From Haemonchus contortus (lineage: Eukaryota; Nematoda; Chromadorea; Rhabditida; Trichostrongylidae), in the NCBI GenBank assembly GCA_000469685.2, contig LS997566.1, positions 31,738,996 through 31,802,995 of the forward strand: DNA of 64,000 nucleotides, written 5' to 3'. This document shows, in pieces, positions 40,333 to 50,993 of this stretch (position 1 is its first letter; each line of letters starts with the position of its first letter). The translations under genes and the position numbers were made by a program. The notes under the pieces are model-generated. The model was given only the letters and a program-made list of their open reading frames with translations. It did no database searches and was not told where the DNA came from.

Positions 40333-43300
40333 AGCATTCTCGATAACCGTTAACGGCTACATGACGACCGCGCTTGTCATTTTGGGCACAATAGGAAATG
40401 TACATGGAGTGAGACGTGTTCAAGTCACCAATCTAGATAAGGTGAGAGATTACTCTGATTCGTTGTGGAAGGGTTGCCTCACAAAGCTCTTGGAGGTTGA
40501 GCTTTTCGAGGTTTTTGCAACCTTTATGAGGTCATTACCACTTCATTTATACGAAATTATGAAAAGAAAAATATTGCTGGGTTGTAAAATCAGAGTTGAT
40601 CCACAGGAAGACCTAGAGTTCCTTCTTATCCATTATGAAATATATGAAAATGTGTGAATTCTTCACTACTATCATCCAGGTGGCAATCGCCCTTGAAAGA
40701 ATCGAAGATCATGGAAGAAGCTGGCAGAAATACCGGTGTAGTACTTACTGGAAATAGGACACGAAATTTGCTTAATAATAAAGCTAGCGTTTTCCTGCGT
40801 CTTACTGGTGTCACAAAAGGCGAAGAATAAAGTCTCCTGGTAATGATGGATCCCGTTTGTGGTATGGGTCTCAGCCATATTCCCACTCAGGATAGTAGTG
40901 GCGGTGAGAGCATATGTAGCCCAGACAGTGGTTCGAGAGACCATCCGATGCTCATTCAGTGCATTTGGCTGCCCAGAACAGTTTGTTACCGATTAGCCGA
41001 GCTTGTACTGGGATGAAAGACTTGATAGGCCTGGGTAGGTATAGATAAGGGATTCGATTCGCAGGCCACACATGTGAAAATCCCATCACCTGGTACTGTA
41101 ACTATGCAGCCTCCACCTTTCTTTACTTTACCATACTGCTAAATCTTTATTGTCTTTTGAATGGCTTGGAGGCTAGTGGATAAATATTGGAAAGGGCGTT
41201 GAGAGCTAGCTATCGAATATTTTAAAGAACCAAGACGCCGTTGAATTAATGTGAAGAATTGACCAATCCTTAGAAAGAACTGCCTGCTTCTAGCTGTTTG
41301 ATTGATGCCTGCATTTAAAACAGCACTGCTGCCGTAAGAAGGGTTTTCTCAATTGCCACTAAATTGATGTAGCTCTGCAGCAAAAATATTTTGCGGTTAT
41401 GGCTTGCAGGGTTAGCTTGTGGAAACCTGAGCGAATGAGACCCGTAGTGGTGCCTTTTCGTGATGATTGTTAGAGAAGCGGGTGATATATAAGCAGTTTA
41501 GTTTCGTTTTGGGAGAAGTCCAAGCTGGCACCATCGCCTTCCGAGTATGATCTAGATCACTTTAATAATGAATCCTCCCACTTCCATCTCTTTTCCATAA
41601 TTTTCTCTGAGAGAGAAGAATTTGAATGTGGCCTCAAGAGTGTTTTTCCTACGATTTGTCCCTCGCCAGGACGCTCATACAAAAAATTTCCTGCGAAGTT
41701 CAGCGTTCATAAAGATAAGAGAACTCAGCCAACCAGTGCTTTCCCGGATGCGCCATGGACATCTCCGCTGGTTTCTGCTGTGCTATTCGATAAGAAGTAC
41801 AAATGAAGCGTGATCAGGCTTTGAAGATTTCTTATCGATTTTTTCACTTTCTGTAATTACAGAACCGAGGCGTCGTGTTGGCCGTGTCACTGATCGCCCT
41901 AGCCATTTGGGACACGGTGCTGCTGTGGTGCGCATTTTTCTACTACGCCATTCGAAAATTGCCAATCGCCATCAATTCCGATTGGTTGAACATCTTGATG
42001 CCATGGTTTCATCCCTTCTCTCAGATCGCCAATACAGCAGCGGTTAGTACAAAGGCCAGAAGCACTTTATTTGCAGCCTTTTTCTACTTCGAAATGTTTG
42101 GGGCAAACTTTGCCCATTCAACCAAGTTCTCTTCAGACATGGTGTGTTGTCGCTATCACTTGGCAGCGGTTCATGGCCACGAGGGATCCATTCAGGACTC
42201 CAAGGTATGGCATCAATCAGTTTTCTTCGAAAAACAATAGAGCATCTTTTTGAAGACTGTGAAATGCAGACTCCTCATTGAATTCAAGATGATATGAATA
42301 ACAATAGTCATGAGGGGGTTTCATAAGGAAGTTGTATTCTTCGAAGTCTTCGGCGTTGCTAAGTTGCGGAGTGAGCCCAGCATTCGACCTAGGTTTAAAG
42401 CGTAATGGCGTTTGAGTGCGTATGTGGTCTACACACTAGATTGTAGACCACAGACGCAGAGCTAGCCCACGCCCAAGTCAGCGCTTTAAAGCTCTTAAAC
42501 AAGTCTGGTACCCATGTGGAATGGAGGAGGGCTTGGTTGGCCGACATAGATATCGATCCAGGATTCGATCCACATACCCTAGTTTGAATAGTGCCTCACT
42601 TGACACTACAACATCTATTGCTTATGAACCGTACAAGTCCTTGCATAGGTTTCCGTCAATGATCTGGCAACTGCTCACTTCCATGTAATACATTACCGGA
42701 AGTAAATTACTCTGTCTGAACGAGTCCTGGGCTGTAACAAATAATGGGGTTGAGGCTCTGAGCGTGGTCCATTTCGTATTCCCTTTATTGGCAAGCAGTC
42801 TATTCGAAATCCTTCGTAAATTTTGAATATATCACCTTTTCTACGGTCGTTTACAGCTTCTGATATATGTACGTCGTTTATTATGCATTTCTCTGAGGGA
42901 ATGTCAAGCTGTGCTCAAATACAAGGCCACAGCGAAGGAATGCAGCTGAATAACAGTATTTGTATTGAATACAGCAAATGGTGGGCAGAGGTGCAGATGA
43001 GATTCCTCTTACACAGCCGCCCGGCCCGCCGTTCGAATTCTGGATCGTACTAGCCCAAGCCGACTAGGACTTCCATTCCCCGGGGTTGGTTAAATGAGAC
43101 CGGACGTTCACTTTGCCTGACCATCATTGTATAGGCCACTTACGCATTCAATAAGCTCCTACGATTCTGACTGGGAGTCGTGTGCGGGAGGCTCATCCCA
43201 AAAACGGGTTTGATCAAGGCTCAGACTTTTTTCTAGACTTCATAGTGAACGGTAGTTATCAGAATTAAATTATTTATTTGAAGTTATGTGTGCAGGGTCT

Positions 43301-45246
43301 TCAGACTTCATAATGATCGAGCATTGGTTCAGGATTTCGCCTTGATCCTCTGGAATCCCTATGCCCCTCTCTCGCTTTCAGTAGTTTGTACCAAATCATT
43401 GGTCTTGTTAATAAAGCTTGAAATGTTTTTGAGCGCCATATGCCGAGAAAGAAATAATGGATTTGCAATACACACCTAAATAAACCAAATTGCTGTGATT
43501 TTCCCAGTAATCCTCACTTTGCCGAATTTAGTCACCTTTTCCTCTCACAAGTCTTGCTTGAGTTTTTCTCATAAGAGCACATTTTCCAGAGCTAAGAGCT
43601 AGGGTAGGTAGAACGAGTTTCTAATGAGTGTGGCATAAAAGATAGGTTCTGTATGCAAATGAAGCTCTGAAAACTGATCATCAAATCAATCGGCAAATCC
43701 CATATGTTCCATTCCGTTAACCCTTCATCGTTCGAGTTTCATTCAAAATTCTGTGATTCCAAGTTGAAGTCGAACACTTGGCGACTCTCAAGAATACCGT
43801 GTCGTCTACATTAATTCTCCTTCCACGGAAACTCTACAGCATTCTAATCCTGGGCTCATGCCGGACCCTGATTACATTGTAAATTCTGTTAGATAATTGA
43901 TTACCTTCGGCCAACTCCAACCATGCCTATCATTCCACCTGAGTAAATCCACATTTCAGGTCAGCAGCAGTAGTACAGTCTTTCCGAAGCGAGCGGCGGA
44001 TATCATTCATGTACTGTTCGACGTATCGACGTCTTCTACGAATGCCAATTGCGCTCTCTATTGGAGCCGTTTTATTAAACATTCCAGCCTTTTTTGAACT
44101 ATATAATTATTTGTGCTATAAGGCGGAAGAAAATCGCATAGCAATTTCGGTATGTTTCGAAAAAGCTTGTCATTCATTTGTCGAGACTTCGAAATGGAAT
44201 TCTTTCAGGTGCGTCCTACCGCCTTACGTTTGCAAAGCGCTTATGCGTTATACCGCCTGATCTCACGAATGATTGCCGTCTCAATCGGTCCAAATTTAGG
44301 CATTCTCAGTAAGTACTAAAAATTAGTACCATCTCATCTTCTAACTATTTCTTCAAAAGCTTTTCAAAACAACCAAAGACATCTTGAATCTTCCAGAATT
44401 TTGAGCTCTGCAGTTTTTAACCAGAGTTTCTCACTATTTCCGAAATCCTCACAACACTTTCTGGTCCTAGCCTTCCTTTTCCTAGAATCCTACCGAGCTT
44501 TACTTCCACTGACGCTCAGGCTACCCTTCAATATTTATTATATTCACTTGTCATTTACTAAAGTTGTACTTCGTATCTTCTCGATCAAAGGAATCAGCCT
44601 CTGATTTGCAGTTCTGACCTTGCTCACGGTGTTTATGCTTCGCGGCTCAAATCGAACACGACGGCAAATGTTCCAAATGAGCGATCACTTTCTCGACCGT
44701 AACGCCTCTAGGTAAGCCCATTTATCATTTTTGCCTTTTTCGGTCATACCTATTTTCCAAAACAATTTTTCAATTCCCATAGCCTCTAAAAAGAAATTTC
44801 AGAGAAATTCTACAAACGCTTATTTCTATTATGCTAGTGTCCAAGTTCCTATGCTTTAGAAGTCTCACTTTTGTGGTAAGTCAATCCACACATACACTAA
44901 TCTAACAGTAAGAAGGTAGATTAGATAGTGTTTTCCTGAAGAGTCCCAAAACGAACTTTCCCTGGGATTGTCCAGGAAAACATGATTTACATTATAGATG
45001 GTGAACATGATGTAGGTGAAGCTAATCCTTTCCTTTCAGCTTGATCTAGTCGAAGTAACCGTCGGTGACTATAACTACTATTTGGTGGATATTTCAAATT
45101 TCCTTGTAATTCTGAATTCGGCCACCAACAGCTTAGTATTTTTGAAAGCCAGTACATGGCTCAACAATCGACTCGTCGAACGGAAGACGATGAGACGAAA
45201 GAAGACAGTCTGCGACGCAGGGTCAGGAAGTTTTCTATCCTTTTGA
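40333..45246 (+). CDS. Seven-helix neuropeptide receptor, FMRFamide-receptor type (5' end missing)
   Basis: This is a rhodopsin-class G-protein-coupled receptor of the plasma membrane, probably for a neuropeptide. Eight exons fit in phase: 40333-40441, 41863-42042, 42137-42204, 43960-44149, 44209-44308, 44612-44711, 44803-44875 and 45040-45246 (stop). Together they give about 341 residues without the initiator exon. Helix 1 is in exon 1 (YMTTALVILGTIGN). Helix 2 is in exon 2 (LIALAIWDTVLLW), and helix 3 spans exons 2/3. Helix 3 ends in ITWQRFMATRDPF, with QRF in the DRY position. Helix 4 is IALSIGAVLLNIPAFFEL, the NIPxFFE signature of invertebrate FMRFamide receptors. Helix 5 crosses exons 5/6 (ISRMIAVSIGPNLGIL). 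Helix 6 is in exon 7. Helix 7 has FLVILNSATNSLVF, with NSLVF in the NPxxY position. The ligand cannot be told. The introns hold three SINE copies. Being a GPCR is firm; the subfamily is inferred. Confidence 0.82.
40935..41125 (-). repeat. SINE, degraded, in receptor intron 1
   Basis: Head-proximal sequence in reverse orientation. GGAGGCTGCATAGTTACAGT (A-box side) and TGCGAATCGAATCCC (B-box side) are recognisable, with only a short piece of body. It lies wholly within the first placed intron of the receptor gene. Confidence 0.55.
42370..42625 (-). repeat. SINE with internal foldback, in receptor intron 3
   Basis: The minus-strand reading shows GTGGATCGAATCCTGGATCG (B-box region), AAGCCCTCCTCCATTCCACA and a body end with TCGAATGCTGGGC. 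In the body GTGGTCTACA (42424-42433) pairs perfectly with TGTAGACCAC (42442-42451) around an 8-base loop. Confidence 0.75.
42985..43245 (+). repeat. SINE in receptor intron 3
   Basis: The B-box-like CGTTCGAATTCTGG is followed by CCATTCCCCGGGGTTGGTTA, then CATTGTATAGGCCACTTACG and CTACGATTCTGACTGGGAGT. It is in opposite orientation to the copy about 0.6 kb upstream in the same intron. The pair could fold against each other in the pre-mRNA. Confidence 0.78.
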
Positions 45247-45462
45247 AGTCTTTTAAGGATAACCATACACATGGTTGAAGCGTGGGGTAATTTATAGGAT
45301 CATAGAATCTAAAATCAATAGTATTCATAGAAGGGGAACAGAATCGGCCGAATCATTTGCCTGGCTTTCCGCAATTGGTAATCTTTTTGGAATACTCAAA
45401 GCTTATTCTCGAGATCAATCCTGCCATTCCCTTTTCCAAGCCCTAAATTCTAACCAATTCAG

Positions 45463-48400
45463 GCAACTTCTTGGAGACCGACTCAGTATACTGTCATCAA
45501 CATGGCAACAAGCAATGCTTCTCAATGATAACAATCCCGGATTGAGGATACTGTATTCCATTCTACGGCGTCAACCCACCTTGTTTGCTGTGTTTAGAGC
45601 ACCTAATCTCGTGCTTTATGCCAACGACAAAGTCGGTCAGGTATGGGCTCAGACCCCCAAGTGGTTCATACTTCAGCACTGAGAGGATAAGAAGACGATT
45701 TCGAAATGCTTTTCAGATGGAAGCCGAGATGCTATCCCTGCTCACCAACGGGAACGCAAAAAGCTTTGATCTGCTTACCAATTCAAAGTAAGTTACTTTT
45801 CCCATCGACATACACTTCTTTTTCGTATGCAGTTAGATCATCTAATGCTATTGACCTATCCAATGTTCTATGCATACTAGGACAGCGCAACCAAGTAAGC
45901 TAGGGAGCTGATGGGTTTTTTGAAGGATTAAATGTCTCTTTTTCGACTTACTGTTAGATTTTTACCGAAACAGTCAAGTACCGTCACAAAAAAGAGAAAA
46001 CAATCCAAGAAAAGAAAGCTTTTATCTCTGGATAGGGTCGCCTCTTGCGTCCAAAACGACGGTTCTCCCTCCCATGATAGCCCAGTCTCGCTGAATAGAA
46101 GTTTTCTTTTTCGGAGGGCCTAATAAATTACAAATTTGTTAAGGTACGTTGAAGTGGCCCAACGGATCACCTCCTTCATGGGCGAACTCATCAAAATAAT
46201 GAAGGATGGCAAACCTGAAGAGGTAAGCAATCGGTTCAACTTCCATCCAAGATCATTCAGTGTATCCAGGGATGTGCACATTACTGCTAAATGAGGTGAT
46301 CAGTCTAGTAGGTAGTGACGGACTTGCTAGTATTTTCAAGTAGGGCAAACGAGGGCTCTTCGAGGGAAGTCAGCATATCGGTGTAATGAAAGTCCGGCCA
46401 TAGCATATGTATAACCCCTTACAATCTTGCTGTCTATCGGGGCCTAGGTTGGTTATTTACTGCCAAGTATTGTACACGTGGAGGCGCGTTCTGTGACCAT
46501 ATGAAATAAATGAATTGGAAATTGATATAAAATAAAATGAGATTGAATTTTGGGTATATCCTTTTTCAAAAAAACTTTGATTTTCAAGGCTACCTTATCT
46601 TAAGTAATACGGAACACGAATCGAGTAAATGGAGTTTCCATCGTGAAATACTGAGATAATGGACTGAGCAAAATATTCTGTTGCTATGTTCGACCCTCGA
46701 TGATCCTCGGCATAGTCTTGATACAAGTTTCTTTAATTCAGCAGTTCACGAGGAAAAAAATTGTCGCTTAATGTGTCCGCGATATTGGCTTCTTCGGAGC
46801 CTGAAAAGGTGGAAATTAATCTACGTCCGTAGGTTTCAAAAAAGGCGATATCGCAGGAACGTCAGCCGACAAATTGTTCTTAACCGTGAACTGTCGAATT
46901 AAATGGACTTTCATTGAAAATATTCTGCCTTACCGGAGCTATCGAACAGGTCCATTTTGATTGCCAGCATTATCCGAGTGTTCCTCGAGAGATTTTGCCA
47001 AAAAACCTCTGTTTCGAATTATCAACTTTTATGAAAACCTTCGTGCGCCTCGTTTGGATGTTAGTGGTTTTGGGAATCGAAAGAAACGACATAGATTATA
47101 AGAGTTACCTAGGCGACGAATAATAACCCATGGAAATTCGGGGAACGAGGAAGCTAGAAAAGATTTCACGAAATATGGTAAGGATCATGCTGCATGAGCT
47201 CGCTCATTGGTTTTTTATGATCTCGAAGGAAGGGAACGAGCCGCAAACAAGTAAGCGTGCTGACGACCGCAGTAACAAAGCTCCTCAAGAAAGTATATTC
47301 TCCCGCGAATCATTCCAAGTCATAGAATCTTTTACTACTTGCTCTCAGTGTTGTTAGAGAGAGGGTATGGACCTCTTCGTGACTGGCACACTTAACCGGT
47401 TCACTTGACCCCATATCATTCAGTGTCATAAACTGAATGAAAGAGTCATTTTACCAAAACTGGGAGAAACCAAAGTCTGGGTTAATCGGCATCACGGGCG
47501 ATAAAAAATGAAGGTGGGTTAAGATAGTCTCTTTGTTCGAATCGAGCATATGCTCCAGAAAACACTTGATACTGTTGCTAAAGCAATGAAGTGAGTTCAA
47601 GGGACATTTTCTACAAGTGCTACGATTTCAGTACATCGTTATGCGGATTCGTCGCGTTGGAGCGATACATTTCCAGCACGGGATTCCGTTCCCATCCGCT
47701 GTGTGGCGAGAGTTCAAATCCAGTACAATCACCATTATATCAGAATGCGAGTTCAAGAGTCATGATGTAAGTTCTTTCAAGACAACTAAAGGCAGCATCT
47801 CAATTTTCCCATGTTTCTGATTATGACATACTTTTTACCTTTATAATTCATAAATTCAACTTCCTTATGTTTACAAAGCTGAAGAAGCAATAGAAATACT
47901 TCTAATGTGTTTCAATGTAGGTCGCAAGAATGGGTTGGCCAAGTCGTACTCGTAAAAGGTACTCACGAAGAACTCGCAGTAGGCCATCATTATTGGAATT
48001 TGATCCGAAATCTCTTGACCTAGTCACGGTGCGTTGACACACTGAGAAAAGAACCAGAGAGTAATCATGTAGTGGCTGGTTCAGACTAATGGATTAGAAT
48101 AAGGCCTCAACAAACTTGCAAGGGTAAGGACATGAGGTGAAAACTAGCAGGGATGGCTTCTCAACACCAATTTTACCCCCACATCTAATCCTTTCCTTAC
48201 AATCCTACTCAAGCGAACTTGCGCCAGAGCTGCCATATTACAAGTTCCGGTGGAGAAGTATATGTACTTTGAGTGGGCCGGTTACCCTAACCCTCCTTTC
48301 TGCGGATGTAAACTCTGGCAATAATAATAACCATTCATTTGACCCTATAACACCGCCATCGCTGTAACGTTGGAAAAGAAAAAACTGTGCGAAATGAGAA

Positions 48401-48592
48401 AATCGAAAAAATAAAAATATTGGAACTCTCCTAGAGTAAAGCCTATGGCTTGAGTACAGTTACAATATAACTCTAACTGTTTAGGAACGAGAAGCTGCAC
48501 TGGATGCATGGAATTATTTTGTGTCCTTCATCATTCGTGAAATGAAAATGGGCACATGGGCCATGGGCGAAACGCTCGGATCGATATCCTGA
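45463..48592 (+). CDS. Globin, nematode type (5' end unresolved)
   Basis: A haem-binding globin fold is read from six phase-consistent exons: 45463-45640, 45717-45787, 46144-46222, 47632-47766, 47921-48028 and 48485-48592 (TGA). They give about 225 residues without the start. The first exon has LSILSSTWQQA (helix A) and ILRRQPTLFAVF (helix C/CD1 region with Phe). Then comes VAQRITSFMGELIKIM (helix E), and RRVGAIHF with the probable proximal His (F8). PSAVWREFKSSTITII is helix G, and DAWNYFVSFIIREMKMG is helix H. The distal E7 position appears to be Val, not His or Gln. An Arg-rich insert (RTRKRYSRRTRSR) lies between helices G and H. The frame stays open upstream to about 45275 but lacks an ATG, so the start exon is unknown. 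It follows the receptor gene closely on the same strand. Function (oxygen binding, redox or signalling) cannot be told. Confidence 0.75.
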
Positions 48593-49731
48593 TCCATATC
48601 AAACGCTGTAAATCTATAACTCTCGTTGTACAAAGTTGTGAATTGCTTGTTTCAGCTGTGATCATCATTACGCATCTACTATGTCGCGCGATCATACTTC
48701 TCTGTAATTTACTTCGTTCATACTTTTTTTTCTTTGCATCTGACGTTACTCATTCTCGCCATTCTGTTCATTCGGGTATTTTGATCGCCTTTTATCGTTG
48801 TATTGGTATTTCATCTCATCTTATTGTTCATATAAGCTTCCTAAAACCTCCACGGCAGGCTACAATGATACAGTATACATGGCGCGATCCCGCAATGACT
48901 CAAAGAACAAAATCTGTCAGAAAGATGGCATCGCGGACCGCGACGGAGGTATTGCATCTTTGTAGCCGGCACAACGATTTCAAAGAACCGTAGTTCCGAA
49001 TCAAACCACGAGGAACGTATTAGGAATCTATTATTGTACCTAAAAAAGAATAAAATATCGATTATCCGGTGTTCGGACCCACCCAGTCTTTCGACACTTT
49101 TAGAGTGTTGACTGTAACCTGATCGTCGATTGATATTTGGAAGGCTCCCACGTCATGGAAAATGACATCATCCTGAAATATTCGATACCTGAACCATCTT
49201 TACAGTAGATTACTTACGACTAGGAAATTCTGATAATAAGAAGGATGGATTTTCAAGATTCTCGGCGCTTAAATAAGGAGAGGAGGGAAAGAGGGTCCGA
49301 AAAAAGTAGTAATTCTGCATTTTCAATACCAGATAAATCAGGTGAAAATGGTGCAAAATAAACAATTCATGAAATAGGAGAAATGGATTTATTTGCGGAA
49401 CTGGATAAATGGATAGGGAGGGAGTGAAGCACTATTAATGTAGACTTCGACATGCTGCAGTTTCAACTACTGCTATCCGGCCATCAAACAACGCAGGAAT
49501 CACCGCGAAACAAAATCGAAGTATTCACATCAGTTTTGAATCCAACTTGAAATTCTTTTGAATAATCGTAAGATCGTTGAGTAAAGAGCTGATCTGCTTC
49601 CTTAGAGGCACCTTTATGCTTTTGCTCAGCAGAGCCGAGAGAGAAACTTTCCGAGAACTTAAAACTATCCTGTCTGCCCTGTCCTTGTTAGTAAGATTTA
49701 CAATTGCCCTAAGTACTTATCTCTGAAACTA
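48593..49731. other. Stretch without a supported gene
   Basis: This is the downstream flank of the globin gene up to the mariner insertion. The open frame through 48556-48993 partly overlaps the last globin exon in another frame and has no motif. Confidence 0.5.
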
Positions 49732-50991
49732 TTGGGTTATCCGAAGAGTTCCCGCCGATTTTTGATTCATCTTTGAATTAAAATTCCTAGAAGAAGAAAT
49801 TCATTGATTGAACAGTATATCCTCCATTCTGTTTAGTAAAAATTCGCCATCTTTTTGAAGGTTCCATTTGCCCTCTTCCATAGAAGCTTCCAGACCTAAA
49901 ATTGAAAAACCCTCTCAGGTGCTTTTTGCAGTCCTCCAGCGAATTGAACGATTTTCCATTCAAAGAATTTTGCAGAAAACCCAAACAAGTGGTATTCTGA
50001 TGGTGCTATGTCTAGACCATATAGGGGGTGTGGTAAGACATCCCACCTGAGCTTCAGTAACTTTTGACGAGGGCCCGAAAATACGTGTGGTCTGGAGGTA
50101 CCCTGTTGGAAAATTACGCCCTCACATTTGGCCACATCGGGTCACTTTTAGTCTATCGCTGCCTCCATATTTTCTAGGTAACTATGGTACCTTTTCGAAG
50201 TCATCGTTTGATTATGCGACAACAGCTCATGATAAGTATTTCCCTGGAATCCCATCAGCAACTCGGCATAGTCATCCGCACCTGGATTTTGACTTTTGCA
50301 GCGGTCTGTGACGGCTCACTAGGGGGCTCATTACTGAACACATTCCAATTTTCGTCCTTCGTGCTCATGTGTTTCAGAAACGGCTCATTTTTATTTCGTT
50401 CGAGCAACGATCGCACATGTAGGCGCGGTCCATCGCAATGCGCTCGCTCCTATCGCGAGATATCTAAACATCAAGGCGCTTTACAAAACCAAGCGTCTGC
50501 AGATGACCATGGATGGTTAATTTCGAAACTCTAAGCCCTTGTCCTACTCCACGAGCAGTGATGTGCCGATTTGCTTCGGTTAACATGAGTTGATTGTTTA
50601 AACTGATGATAGTCTCCCTAAGGGTTGCCGGTCTTCGAAGACAAATTCACTCCGTTTGGATTCCGCAAACCAGTCGTGCACTGTACGTTCCTTTAGGGCA
50701 TGGTCTACTCAAACGTCATATATCTTTCATGCGGCTTGAACCGCATTTTAGGCTTTGCGGTAGAAGAGATACTTCAGATGTTGAAAATGCGCGCAGTGGT
50801 TCTCCATTTTCATACGAATCCTGTACAGAAAAACTTCGACAAATGTTGACAGAGTCCCAACAGGAATATGGAGGAGGACCTACTCTTTCAGAAAACACAT
50901 AACTTTATTAGGTTGGGTCCTTGATCTTTTGTACAACGGTTGATAAATCCGGGGTGTCAAAAAATCGGCGGAAACTTTTCGGACAACCCAA
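49732..50991 (-). mobile_element. Mariner transposon, full length, inactive
   Basis: The element is 1260 bp with terminal repeats TTGGGTTATCCGAAGAGTTC (left) and TTGGGTTGTCCGAAAAGTTT (right, reverse complement), flanked by TA at 49730-49731 and 50992-50993. The transposase reads on the minus strand from about 50800 down to about 49787. Its length is normal for mariner. The two terminal repeats differ at a few positions, so the insertion is not recent. Confidence 0.92.
49787..50800 (-). pseudogene. Mariner transposase pseudogene
   Basis: The remnant runs in order through several shifted frames. The N-terminal helix-turn-helix region (LKERTVHDWFAESKRSEFVF, about 50690-50630) comes first. Next is TIHGHLQTLGFVKRLDV (about 50520-50470), then a middle part full of stops. 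The catalytic C-terminal region HPLYGLDIAPSEYHLF (about 50030-49985) holds the last acidic residue of the DDD triad in LDIAPSEY. The end is FLQNSLNGKSFNSL and WRIFTKQNGGY. Stops and frameshifts in the N-terminal and middle thirds make it nonfunctional. The family assignment is firm. Confidence 0.9.
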
Positions 50992-50993
50992 TA

